Source: Bolinopsis microptera
Lineage: Eukaryota > Ctenophora > Tentaculata > Lobata > Bolinopsidae
Reading direction: 5' to 3'
Assembly: GCF_026151205.1 (NCBI RefSeq)
Contig: NC_087074.1
Location: 20,447,765-20,511,764 of the forward strand
Length of the DNA stretch: 64,000 nt
Shown: positions 36,301-43,217 of the stretch, in pieces
How the letters are laid out: each line of letters begins with the position of its first letter
How positions within the stretch are numbered: position 1 is the stretch's first letter
The notes under the pieces: model-generated
Database searches by the model: none
What the model was told of the DNA's origin: nothing
What the model saw: the letters and a program-made list of their open reading frames with translations, nothing else
Program-made: the position numbers and the translations under genes

Positions 36301-39300
36301 TAGAATGAAATGCAAACGGAATTTTATTAACATATTCCAGGAAGACACCCGGCCATATCCATGATCTGTGTCTGGAAACTGTGAACAGTAAACACTACAA
36401 ACTACCTCAACACTGCTCTCGCTCAACACTAACGTGGTCACCACCCTGACAGTGCAGTAGTAACCCTCAGTATATCCATCTTTAGGAGGCACAAACATTG
36501 TCAACCGTAGATTGCAGAGGATTTATCTAGAAAAATAAACATTCTATATTAAATTGAATGATAGACAAGAATTAAATGAACTGCAGCAGTTCTTGTTTTA
36601 AATTATTTGAAATTCCTCAGATTTGCCGCTTCTTCAGTTATTTTGTCAGTACAGATTACTTATTTATAAGACTAAACACTAATCACTGCTGTGATTAACT
36701 GTTGATCTACTTTATAAAATCCTGTGGGCTGTGTATACAGTACAGTTTTTGGGAATATGGTTGGGTTCTCACATGATTGTAATATGATTAATTATAACAG
36801 TATATTTATTCTATATCTTTTTAAAAGCCTTGATAAAAACTATGTCGAAATTTCCAACGGTTTTCAATAACAATTTTGCTATTTTTAGTGTGTAGTCAGT
36901 GTAGCTTACGTTGCAATTATCGAGCTCTCTTATCTTTTGTAAATTGCGATAAGTTCAGTTTGCTGCTACTGCGTAGTTAGCCTTTGCGTGTGTACTTGTA
37001 CATTCCTATACAAGTACATTATGGAGGATGATCGTAAGGTGACCCAATCTCTGGACCAAATTCAAGGATTCGAGTATGATGAACAGACAAAATTGAAGGA
37101 CAGTGTTACTAAGTGGTTCATTACGCTGGGAAAAGAACTGAAAATCGACGACAGAGATATTTGTGGAGATATGGACAGAGAAATATTTATGGCTCCAACT
37201 GTCTATAAAAAGCATCTGGCACTTCGGCTTGTGGAAGCAATAGACCTCGTTCAACGGCATGAATGCCAGATGGGTAAAATGGAGGAGATCATATATTTCT
37301 TGAAGACGGAAGCGTTAGAAGACAAGGATAAGTTGATCAGGCTGCAGGGCCAGCTGCTTGTGCAGAAGGACAAAGAACTAGAGTTGTTTAAGACGTCGGT
37401 TAAGAAGACAGTGCAAACAACGGTGGAGTCAGGGATAAAGAGCTACAGTGCAGCTGTACAACAGAACAGTGCAAGTGGTACGGTCTGCAACAGTAACATC
37501 CTGAAGAAGGTGATGAAGAGTGTGGCTGCAGAGGAGGACAGGAGCAAGAACCTGATCGTGTTTGGGTTGAAAGAAGAAGAGGGAGAACAGCTTCCAGCGC
37601 TAGTAACCGCAGTTCTGGAGGAGATTGGGGAGAAACCTCACTTCGAAGCGACTAGAGTCGGCAGGAAGAGGCCAGGTAGTACGACTATCCGACCAGTAAA
37701 GATCACTGTCCCAAGCTCTACAGCGGTTCAACAGATTCTGACGAAAACAGGAAGACTGAGGCTAGTTGAGACCCACAAAAATGTATGGATCTGTCCAGAT
37801 AGATCTAGCGAAGAACGAGCAACGAGGAAACATCTGGTTACGGACCTGAAGAAGAAGAGGGTTGAACAGACTCATCTCGACCACTATATCCGGTACGGGA
37901 AAGTCTGTAGCCGTGATAAGAAACCACCGTGAAGCAATTCATGTCTCTCGGACACTGATCAGTATTTGAATGAGTATTGTGTATCTTAATAGTTCTCGGA
38001 CGTTATCTGTATTTGAGAGACAATTTTATAATTTATATACAAGCTATTTCTTGATTGTTTCACACTTCATATTTCATAATTTGTTTCACACTTCATATTT
38101 CATAATTTTATTACTAGGTGGAGGTGACGTTATTGAGACTTTGGGCGGCCATAAACCTCGTGTTTTAAAAGTTGTCCTCTGAACTTGTTTCACTGACCCA
38201 CGCTTTATAGCATTTATACATTTCGGCCCATTTTATATGTTTGTTCGATTTGCTGTACATTTGTATATTTGCTATTTTGTAAAAGTTTCAAATCAAATCA
38301 AATCATGTCATTGTGTCTGAAAGGTACCACGTGACTGAAAGGTACCACGTGATCCATTGGTGATGTTTTTTAAACATAACATGTAGTGAAAGTGAAAATA
38401 AAAGTGAAAGCGAAAATGAAAACAAGAGTGAAAGAGTCCTACCTTGTTGGTGCCGATGTTAACGCAGCGTCTGAGAATGCAGGATTGTCTCTTAAGGTTG
38501 GGTCCCCCGAAACACCTCATATCCAGACAGAACTTGCACGTTCCACAATTCTTACTAGTGCACTGTTCACACTTCCCACACCTCCTGTTTTTCTTCTTCA
38601 CCTCACCTGGAAGATGTTAAGTTAGTAGTGTCTAGACTCTTATCTAGTCGAGGATCACTCTCAAACCTGCAATTAATTTAATAGCTCAACATATAAGAGA
38701 AATATAGTATATTTAATTACATTAAATATATACTTGTAATTAATAACTAAAACTAACAGGAGGGAGACTTTCTCTTCTTCTTCTTTTTCTTCTTGGTAAC
38801 AGAGTCAGGTACCTCCTCCTCCTCCTCCTCGTCATCATCTAACTCAAATGTCTTCAGATAGGAGTTCATAATACTCGGCTTTAGTTTCCGTCTCTTTCTC
38901 TGCGAGGCATGATTAATGAACATCACGTTCATTGGATTTAGGTTATGATTACCAGTATCAGTCACAATTTTACCTTTCTTGATATATTGGGGATACGACT
39001 AACAAAAACAAAAACTAGTAAATTAACTGAAAACATACTAAGCAAAAGATAATTAAACTTACGGGGGTATCAGGAGACGTGATCTCGGTAGAACTAGCAG
39101 AGGAAGATAACATCTTATCAGGGCTGAGGTCTGAGAAGTCACTCTTTATATCTATATCTTCATGGGACCTGTCTTTTTCTTCCGCACAATCTGATAATAA
39201 CAAAAAGTTAAGTGAACTTACTGATAGTGGACATTAAAAGCAGGATTATTAGTCTACCCCTCCCCCCCCCCCCCCCCCGGCCCCCCCCCCCCTATTATTA

Positions 39301-39820
39301 TGATCCTATTACTGTACTTGTCTGACATGACCAACCCCCCCCCCCCCCCCCGCCCCCACCCTGTACCCACTGTACTAAGAAACTAAACACAAAACACTTG
39401 ACTACTGACCAGGCAGGGGCTCGTCCTCACTGGGCTCACCCTCACTTGTATCTGACGAGGACATCTTGAAGGGCCGGTTGCTGGCGATAAGACGAGTCTG
39501 AACAGGATATAGCTATTAGAAATGTTGAAAGGTTTGTAATTCACTTGTTATGAAAAGTAACTACACGGGTATAGTGAAAGTGAAACTAAAACCGAGGACT
39601 AAAGTGAAAGTGGTAGTACTAACGTTGCAGAGTTTCTTAGGGGAGGAGTCACTAAGGGATACGTTCATGTCACGTGATATGAGAGGTTCGGAGTAGTCGG
39701 TGTAAACTCTGTCTATCTCAGCGTGCAGCAGTAGATCTCTAACTTCCTGGTGGTGGAACACGTGATAAATACTCTTCATATCATAGTGTTTCACTTGGGA
39801 CCATCTGCATTAATGGATCC
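15392..39820 (-). CDS. CXXC and PHD zinc-finger chromatin protein, 3' part of a long gene
   Basis: Ten exons, each with matching phase: about 39621-39800, 39410-39497, 39063-39190, 38758-38998, 38443-38606, 22835-22910, 18814-18953, 18188-18265, 17571-18020 and 15392-16375 (stop). Exon 38443-38606 is a complete CXXC finger ('RRCGKCEQC', 'CGTCKFCLDM', 'CFGGPNLKRQSC'), the fold that binds unmethylated CpG. The next two exons form a PHD-like finger ('SCVRCS', 'MMTCWNCNITLHWAC', 'WRWRCKPC') straight after it. Upstream exons are acidic and Ser-rich with a Lys-rich nuclear-type patch. Downstream exons are long, Ser/Pro-rich and apparently disordered, ending in a basic tail. CXXC followed by PHD recalls KDM2, but no F-box or LRR follows and no JmjC lies in the window, so I do not name it. 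The 5' exons are missing. A 105-nt phase-0 exon near 18520-18625 is possible. Intron 22911-38442 is 15.5 kb. Confidence 0.8.
15824..16030 (-). repeat. 69-bp in-frame coding repeat in the last exon of the CXXC-PHD gene
   Basis: Three nearly identical 69-bp units (23 codons) encode a repeated Ser/Pro-rich segment beginning 'SPRPICSPSLTKSYVP'. Unit length is a multiple of three, so copy-number change keeps the frame. Confidence 0.9.
16590..17558. repeat. 17-bp minisatellite in the last intron of the CXXC-PHD gene
   Basis: About 57 units of AAGATTAGACAGATGAC with A/G changes at a few fixed positions fill most of intron 16376-17570 and stop about 10 bp before the exon 17571-18020 donor. Confidence 0.95.
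18065..18705. repeat. Short GTAACCTAGTAACCAGCTA-type repeats
   Basis: Two clusters (about 18065-18175 and 18636-18695) of a 10-20 bp motif built from GTAACC(T/A)GGTA-like words lie in introns of the CXXC-PHD gene, on either side of the exon at 18188-18265. Confidence 0.8.
18773..18810. promoter_or_regulatory. GAAAGY tandem tract next to a splice donor
   Basis: The plus strand reads (GCGAAAGTGAAA)n. On the transcribed strand this is a TTTCRCTTTC tract starting two to three bases after the donor of exon 18814-18953. Similar tracts follow two other donors of the same gene (about 38385-38430 and 39568-39610). The double-stranded word matches the GAAANNGAAA consensus of IRF sites. A splicing role for the pyrimidine tract is equally possible. 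Function is not shown. Confidence 0.4.
18954..21224. other. Intronic stretch, no gene recognised
   Basis: Lies inside an intron of the CXXC-PHD gene. Short ORFs on both strands show no family signature. Around 20800-21060 there is a GC-richer patch with a TATA-like 'cataaaag' that could be a promoter or LTR remnant, but no paired repeat was found. Confidence 0.35.
21225..21987. repeat. 62-bp satellite with two alternating unit types
   Basis: About twelve units of 62 bp containing 'ATAATACCCCTAGCTACC' and 'CAATACGATTAGCTCCTT'. A variant unit (CTGGCTATC, ACCACAGA, CCGTTAGAAAAAACT) recurs every third or fourth copy, so there is a higher-order pattern. Confidence 0.92.
22470..22620 (-). pseudogene. 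Reverse transcriptase relic
   Basis: On the minus strand the frame reads 'RRDIEGAFDAVQANAFF', like motif A of a non-LTR reverse transcriptase ('DIEGAFD'). It is preceded and followed by stops and frame breaks. Only this fragment is recognisable. Confidence 0.4.
23215..23345. repeat. ACACGTG-rich tandem repeats
   Basis: A 30-bp motif 'CAGACCACGTTTAACACGTG' plus 10 bp occurs twice and is followed by repeats of CACGTGACA. The array has several CACGTG E-box words within 130 bp. Confidence 0.75.
23441..23508. repeat. 11-bp AACTAATTAAA tandem repeat
   Basis: Five to six units of AAACTAATTAA. Each unit carries a TAATTA homeodomain-type core. The repeat is intronic and no function is shown. Confidence 0.85.
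23775..25250 (-). pseudogene. Reverse transcriptase, main part, frameshifted
   Basis: Two frames. 24516-25250 carries motifs up to the active site: 'LPKPRKPAGPVTSLRPLCL', motif A 'GIDMSRAFDTIKR', motif B 'SFQGDSLSGKLFTL' and the catalytic 'AYSDDCNF' (YSDD instead of the usual YADD). 23775-24380 carries the C-terminal region ('IAVYEAQIVSIIMYNCSSW', then 'RWKLLGHILRSADDSPA'). About 140 bp between them contain at least one frameshift and stop, so this copy is dead. The style resembles RTE-type or related non-LTR elements; the clade is not assigned. Confidence 0.75.
25211..25954 (+). pseudogene. ORF1 of a plus-strand non-LTR retrotransposon (5' truncated)
   Basis: An open frame that begins in mid-protein at the junction with the minus-strand element. 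A helical region ('FILNTVITQLIEVMTDLVIS') is followed by 'EQYSRRNTCVVVGLKVD' and a basic C-terminal part. This is the layout of ORF1 proteins in CR1/Jockey-type elements, where a coiled coil precedes an RNA-binding RRM-like domain. A PHD-bearing frame from the same element lies 690 bp downstream. Confidence 0.55.
26644..27579 (+). CDS. PHD finger fused to the C-terminal part of a reverse transcriptase
   Basis: An intact frame of 311 codons. Residues about 15-67 form a PHD finger ('NCYVCSKHVYLHDSVVVC', 'IYHSRCF', 'WYCPLCC'). After a short acidic linker the protein jumps to the region downstream of the RT active site ('LNWSDHINYIGKKVSKVNGV', then 'LVQSHLSYGITVWGSS'), which usually lies several hundred residues later. 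The APE endonuclease and RT palm are absent, so this is an in-frame deletion derivative that cannot copy itself. Whether the product is made is unknown. Confidence 0.65.
   Translation: MSHSISLKTNEVKRENCYVCSKHVYLHDSVVVCSLDGRIYHSRCFKIDNYSASEIRRYDDWYCPLCCREMFPFFDDTTDSNVDNSLNWSDHINYIGKKVSKVNGVLYQLRKTAPKMLRIAIFNALVQSHLSYGITVWGSSTATNKLNKLFINQKKALRNVFGIRRVNKHQQGNTKRVFSENKVLTVYGLYHKFILTEGFQVVHAGGYPTLLRKHFQTSAVNDKRLICPRVYYKDNMHNMLYAVPRIWNAVNNSSYLTRNITTISSFKNNIKQFILMYQSNGSNNTWEPSNLDAQTFFVTASKNPESYSVTR
27933..27972. other. Strong hairpin in the retroelement 3' region
   Basis: GGTGTCGCACA and TGTGCGACACC flank a loop of about 9 bases. The hairpin lies about 360 bp after the stop of the fused PHD-RT frame and could be an RNA structure of the 3' UTR. 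Confidence 0.6.
28610..29121 (-). pseudogene. Reverse transcriptase N-terminal part (minus-strand element)
   Basis: An open frame with a long helical basic region ('RTQVRTRINRLQKDIRKHLK'), then 'VIRDYYEKQFTCEDEP' and 'CDEVKKAAQSLKNNKATGPD', the standard lead-in to a non-LTR RT domain. It is cut at the 'GPDK' motif by the plus-strand element. The continuation is at 25250 and below. Confidence 0.75.
29121..29297. mobile_element. Mariner/Tc1-like fragment, copy 1
   Basis: About 175 bp similar to 46680-46862, including 'TTTTAATATTGAATGGGCGT' and an end 'GACTTTTGGCCCACCCTGTA'. The latter is the complement of a TACAGGGTGGGCCAAAAGTC terminus typical of Tc1/mariner-type TIRs with a TA target. The transposase frame is not preserved. 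Confidence 0.55.
29320..29930. repeat. Interspersed repeat, copy 1 (interrupted)
   Basis: Bases 29322-29510 match 41828-42000 ('AGAAAGCCCGTGGT', 'GATCAAAATG') and 29790-29930 match 42700-42845 ('TTGAATTGTGTTTGG', 'GTAGCTTCTCAGATGAC'). A second mariner-type terminus (TACAGGGTGGGCCAAAAGTC at about 29628) lies between them, so this copy is interrupted. Confidence 0.6.
30334..31110 (+). CDS. Small secreted protein, two exons, unrecognised domain
   Basis: Exon 1 (30334-30397) encodes a clear signal peptide, 'MKIYQVLLILLLIMGTTTG', and ends in phase 1 before GTAGGA. Exon 2 (about 30648-31110) continues in frame to a stop. The mature part is about 150 residues with 'QIQLSFYSVQGASAGKIFIY', 'DKVWRITLTRSSG' and 'VVIHCNEVELVN', three or more Cys and many beta-type alternations. 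It looks like an extracellular beta-sandwich or lectin-like module, but I cannot name the family. Parts of exon 2 recur inverted at 31765-31935. It sits inside the large intron of the CXXC-PHD gene, on the opposite strand. Confidence 0.6.
31765..31935 (-). pseudogene. Inverted partial copy of the secreted-protein exon
   Basis: The minus strand matches bases about 30813-30967 of the secreted-protein gene, including 'CGGTACCAACTCTTAGGATG' and 'TACATTGCAACGAGGTG'. It is truncated at both ends and carries an intron-like difference at its junction, so it is a fragment. Confidence 0.65.
31937..32070. repeat. 57-bp-arm perfect hairpin
   Basis: 31937-31993 and 32014-32070 are inverted copies with no mismatch I could see, separated by 20 bases. 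It lies between the inverted exon copy and a copy of the sequence at 36335-36440. It looks like a young fold-back junction and could form a cruciform. Confidence 0.85.
33411..33592. repeat. 18-bp GGACATTGGCGGACTCGG minisatellite
   Basis: About ten units with small changes inside the left part of G-run element 1. ORFs across it on either strand are products of the repeat. Confidence 0.92.
34296..35930. repeat. 1.6-kb polypurine GGA/CTGAGGAGG array
   Basis: The plus strand is almost only A and G, with short CT and CCC words (GAGGAGGACTGAGGAGGATG and variants). Longer blocks recur, such as the segment from about 34300 that reappears near 34910 and 35770. Such tracts can form triplex or other non-B DNA. 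Confidence 0.93.
36067..36172. repeat. 12-bp TATGTCCGYCTA repeat
   Basis: About eight units at the right end of G-run element 1, made of the same TGTCCG word as its TIR. Confidence 0.88.
36247..36520 (-). pseudogene. Exon fragment related to the secreted-protein cluster
   Basis: The minus-strand frame has 'VPPKDGYTEGYYCTVRVV' then 'SSVEVVCSVYCSQFPDTDHG'. Its second half matches plus-strand 32085-32180 almost exactly. G-run element 1 therefore sits between two related fragments in inverted orientation. No start or splice partner was found. Confidence 0.5.
36890..38305 (+). mobile_element. ORF1-only non-LTR retrotransposon derivative
   Basis: A 5' leader, an intact ORF1 (37021-37932) and about 370 bp of 3' sequence end in an (AAATC)n tail at about 38290-38305. 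ORF2 with endonuclease and RT is absent. The tail type fits CR1/L2-like elements. Inserted in the large intron of the CXXC-PHD gene, next to the CXXC exon and antisense to it. Confidence 0.65.
37021..37932 (+). CDS. Retrotransposon ORF1 protein
   Basis: 303 codons from the ATG at 37021 (an upstream in-frame ATG at 36988 would add 11). The N-terminal third is acidic and helical, followed by a likely coiled coil ('LIRLQGQLLVQKDKELELFK'). An RRM-like RNA-binding domain then starts at 'EEDRSKNLIVFGLKEEEG' and ends with 'DLKKKRVEQTHLDHYIRYGK'. This matches the general plan of ORF1 proteins of CR1/L2/Jockey-type elements, RNA-binding chaperones of the retrotransposon particle. The frame is uninterrupted. 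Confidence 0.7.
   Translation: MEDDRKVTQSLDQIQGFEYDEQTKLKDSVTKWFITLGKELKIDDRDICGDMDREIFMAPTVYKKHLALRLVEAIDLVQRHECQMGKMEEIIYFLKTEALEDKDKLIRLQGQLLVQKDKELELFKTSVKKTVQTTVESGIKSYSAAVQQNSASGTVCNSNILKKVMKSVAAEEDRSKNLIVFGLKEEEGEQLPALVTAVLEEIGEKPHFEATRVGRKRPGSTTIRPVKITVPSSTAVQQILTKTGRLRLVETHKNVWICPDRSSEERATRKHLVTDLKKKRVEQTHLDHYIRYGKVCSRDKKPP
39255..39353. repeat. Two C-homopolymer runs in an intron
   Basis: C runs at about 39256-39293 (broken by GG) and 39335-39353, both in an intron of the CXXC-PHD gene. No inverted partner was found, so they are not assigned to the G-run TIR elements. Confidence 0.85.
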
Positions 39821-39932
39821 CAATACTCTTCATATCATAGTGTTTCACTTGGGACCATCTGCATTAATGGATCCCAATACTCTTCATATCATAGTGTTTC
39901 ACTTGGGACCATCTGCATTAATGGATCCCAAT
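39771..39932 (-). repeat. 54-bp triplication across a 3' splice site
   Basis: Three identical 54-bp units at 39771-39824, 39825-39878 and 39879-39932. On the minus strand each contains a splice acceptor (ATTAATGCAG) and the first codons of the exon ('WSQVKHYDMKS'). Only the most 3' acceptor in the transcript opens into the exon; the other two run into a stop in the next unit. Confidence 0.88.
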
Positions 39933-40166
39933 TACCCAAAATACCTTGGATTATACGCTCATATTTGATTGTAACGATAACGTGTCGCAGTCACAGTGAG
40001 TTTACTTGGCCAATTGACTTTAAATTACGTTATGTGAGTAGACCCGACCAGTCGACCAGAAGACACTGAAAGTCGCAGGTTGATAGAAATGCACATAATA
40101 ACATATTATTACAATTTTACACTAGACATATCTGAGATCGGTACATATTTTATAAAGACGTACCAA

Positions 40167-41248
40167 CAGAGGCACATATTAGGTGCGGTAAAAAAATCGA
40201 AATTATGCAGTACCGCACCCGACTATGAAGGTAAAATGTGCGGTAAGGTGCGGTAAATTTTTACCAATTATGCGGCAAATGTGCGGCGATTTTTTCGAAA
40301 TTTGTGCGGGAATTGTGCGGTTTTGTGATATAGAGTAATCAGATGATGTGGTGAAGTTACGAATGATAACTGATACACTATAATCGAAGTACGGTAACGA
40401 CGAGGGTTCCATAACGGCCTGGGTCACGGTCCCGAAAGGGCCTGGGTCACGGCCCCGAAAGGGCCTGGGTAACGGTCCCGAAAGGGCCTCGGTCACGTGG
40501 CTTAAGTATGAGTTCCAAAAGGGCCTGGGTCACGGTCCCGAAAGGGCCTGGGTCAGGGTCCCGAAAGGGCCTGGGTAACGGTCCCGAAAGGGCCTCGGTC
40601 ACGGTCCCGAAAGGGCCTCGGTCACGTGGCCTAAGCATGAGTTCCAAAAGGGCCTGGGTCACGGTCCCAAAAGGGCCTGGGTCAGGGTCCCGAAAGGGCC
40701 TGGGTAACGGTCCCAAAAGGGCCTGGGTCACGGTCCCGAAAGGGCCTCGGTCACGTGGTAACCAGGTCACGTGGCCTAAGCATGAGTTCCAAAAGGGCCT
40801 GAGTCACGGTCCCGAAAGGGCCTGGGTCAGGGTCCCGAATGGGCCTGGGTCAGGGTCCCGAAAGGGCCTGGGTCAGGGTCCCGAAAGGGCCTGAGTTACG
40901 TGGTAACTAGGTCACGTGGCCTAGGTATGAGTTCCAAAAGGGCCTGGGTCACGGTCCCGAAAGGGCCTGGGTCAGGGTCCCGAAAGGGCCTGGGTCAGGG
41001 TCCCGAAAGGGCCTGAGTCACTATAAAAGGGCCCGACTTTTAACATATTTTTGTTTTTACACTCGAAAATCTTAACGCGAAAATTTCAAAATTATGCGAA
41101 ATTACGCGGAAAATGCTAGATTATGCGGAAATATGCAGATAATTACAAAATGTGCGGAAATGTGCGGAAAACAATAAATTATGCGGAAGTGTGCGGGAAA
41201 CGGTAAATTGTGCGATCCCGCACCCATCGCACCTAATATGTGCCCATG
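40167..41248. mobile_element. hAT-type non-autonomous element carrying a GC-rich satellite
   Basis: Ends are CAGAGGCACATATTAGGTG and the inverse of CATGGGCACATATTAGGTG. Both sides are flanked by CGTACCAA (40159-40166 and 41249-41256), an 8-bp target duplication. A CAG(A/G)GGC-like start with 8-bp duplication is typical of hAT. No transposase is present. The interior is subterminal TGCGG-rich sequence around a 600-bp minisatellite. Confidence 0.8.
40400..41015. repeat. GGTCACGGTCCCGAAAGGGCCTG minisatellite inside the hAT element
   Basis: About 25 units of 21-22 bp, interrupted four times by a longer 'CACGTGGCCTAAGYATGAG' block, which gives a higher-order pattern. GC-rich, unlike the surroundings. 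Confidence 0.92.
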
Positions 41249-41827
41249 CGTACCAATGCAATAACCAAGTCTTATTTATAGAATTCACTTATATCAGTCC
41301 TGGGATTTTGATTCGTATGACCATATATGGAATAATAGCACGTTATGTGATGCGTGCAATTTTTAAAAGAAAACCGCGCACATAATACCGGACAATTTAG
41401 TTGCGTTCTTTACTGTTTTCTTTTTTTGGGATAGGAGTTTGATCGCCAGTCATGCGCAACGTTGAGCTGCGATCTGCATCATCTTATGTGCACAGTTGTG
41501 TGTTGATTTTAACGATTTTCGGTGATGGCTACGTTCTCCAAACTTATATTTTCTGCAATTCTCGAAATCTAGTAACTTAATGTTCAGCATAGTTGGTTCT
41601 TCTTCTCCGTAGCATAGTTGGTTAGTACGCACTCAACGTACTTTTAAAGCACCACGCACTTAACGTACTTTTAAAGCAAAATTGCGAACTTTTCGTTGCC
41701 TAAAATAGTGTAATTCATAATTCTTTAAATAGCAACATTTGTTTCCATAAGTGACTGGCAGTTTAATACTACACAGCGCTAGTGTGCCTAGTAATATTAG
41801 TAGTAGTACTGTTATTACTTTATATAT
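41249..41827. other. No gene recognised
   Basis: AT-rich sequence between the hAT element and the next interspersed repeat. It has a doubled 'ACTTAACGTACTTTTAAAGC'-like motif near 41630-41680. No coding signal. Confidence 0.4.
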
Positions 41828-42844
41828 ATGTAGAAAGCCCGTGGTCACAGGAAAGAAGAAAATAGCATTCTTTGATAGTAAGTTTTTATCGTATCAAAAA
41901 ATATTCATCACAACAGAAGATATAGCCGATAATTGTATATAAAACACCGGAAAACACTCCACACAACGTAATTACGAAAATACCGATCAAAATGTCGCTC
42001 GAAAAAGCCATTATAAGTAAAAACTGGCTGGAGAGCTGGTGGAGGTTCGTAGTCCCCAGTAGCCCGGTTCATAAAACAAAAATATTATCCAATAATTGCG
42101 GTTATATGCTTATCTGTTGAATGACTCCTCAGAACGGGCACTTGTCAAGACTTAACTCACATATGACGAGAAACGCTGAGTCCTTCCAGGAACTAGTCCA
42201 AGCGGTCGAATCTCACCGGAAGAGATACGGACTAGAAACAAAGGACGATCTTAAGAAGCTTTATTAGATTTTATGTGTAAATGTTGTTTGATATTGATTT
42301 TATTTTATTCTTAAACATAAACTGTCGTATTCAATCTATTAGCAAACCAAATATATGAACCGGGCTAGTCCCCAGTATAGCAAACCTAAGTAGTTGTTTT
42401 CATGCCAGCTTTTTGGAAAGAGGGGAGCACTTGGCCGAAGCCCCCGGAAAATGTCGCTAGATAATGGCTTTCTAGAAGCTCGGAGAGCATTATACAATGT
42501 GAAATTTGACCGTATTTCCATAATATGTTCTAGATTGTCCTTACGCTATTTTTTTATGAATTTAATTCAGAAAAGTGCTCTCAAGGGCCGGCAGGGAGCA
42601 GTGCCCCCTGCCTGTCCCAAAAGGAAGATCACGTTCCCCGGCCCCACTGGGCCAGTGCTTCCCCTGGCTACGGGCATGGTTGTTTTCGTATATTATCACA
42701 TCTTATTAATAAACTGCATTTATTTGATAGTTATGATAGTCGGATCGAGCAAAATTTTGTTGAATTGTGTTTGGCCATTCGAATAACGTTTGTCCTGAAA
42801 AATATTAGAACGTAGCTTCTCAGATGACCGAGATATGATTTGCC
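41828..42844. repeat. Interspersed repeat, copy 2
   Basis: Starts 'AGAAAGCCCGTGGTCACAGG' and ends near 'GTAGCTTCTCAGATGACCGA'. Both ends match the interrupted copy at 29320-29930. The longer copy here is about 1 kb and non-coding. Its edges are approximate and its class is unknown. Confidence 0.55.
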
Positions 42845-43217
42845 GGGGGGGGGGGGGCCAATGACTACCAATGGAGACTTTTGGGGACTAATGGGGACTA
42901 AAAATCATGGGGACTAGAGGTCAACTCGTTGACGTAATTCACCATTTGTCCCCATAAGTCCCCAGAATTTTTGACAGTTATTTATGGTTTTCAAGTTAGT
43001 TTAATAACGATACGATCGAGATGTTTTGTCCAAGATAAGAGTAGGATAAATCTGACTTAAAAGTAAAATGATAAGCCCGGTTGTAATGTGTTCTACCACT
43101 GTACAAGTCAGTTCAGATTGAGGTAAATTGAAGTTTAGCTCTCGTGAAGGTAGAAGTAGCCGACTCGCTGAACTCTTGAATCTTTTGACCCATCAGCATG
43201 GACATTATCGGGGAAAA

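Noticed and set aside
40447..40894. ORFs rich in GPFGTVTQ or VTVPKGPGS
   Set aside because: Translations of the GC-rich satellite inside the hAT element.
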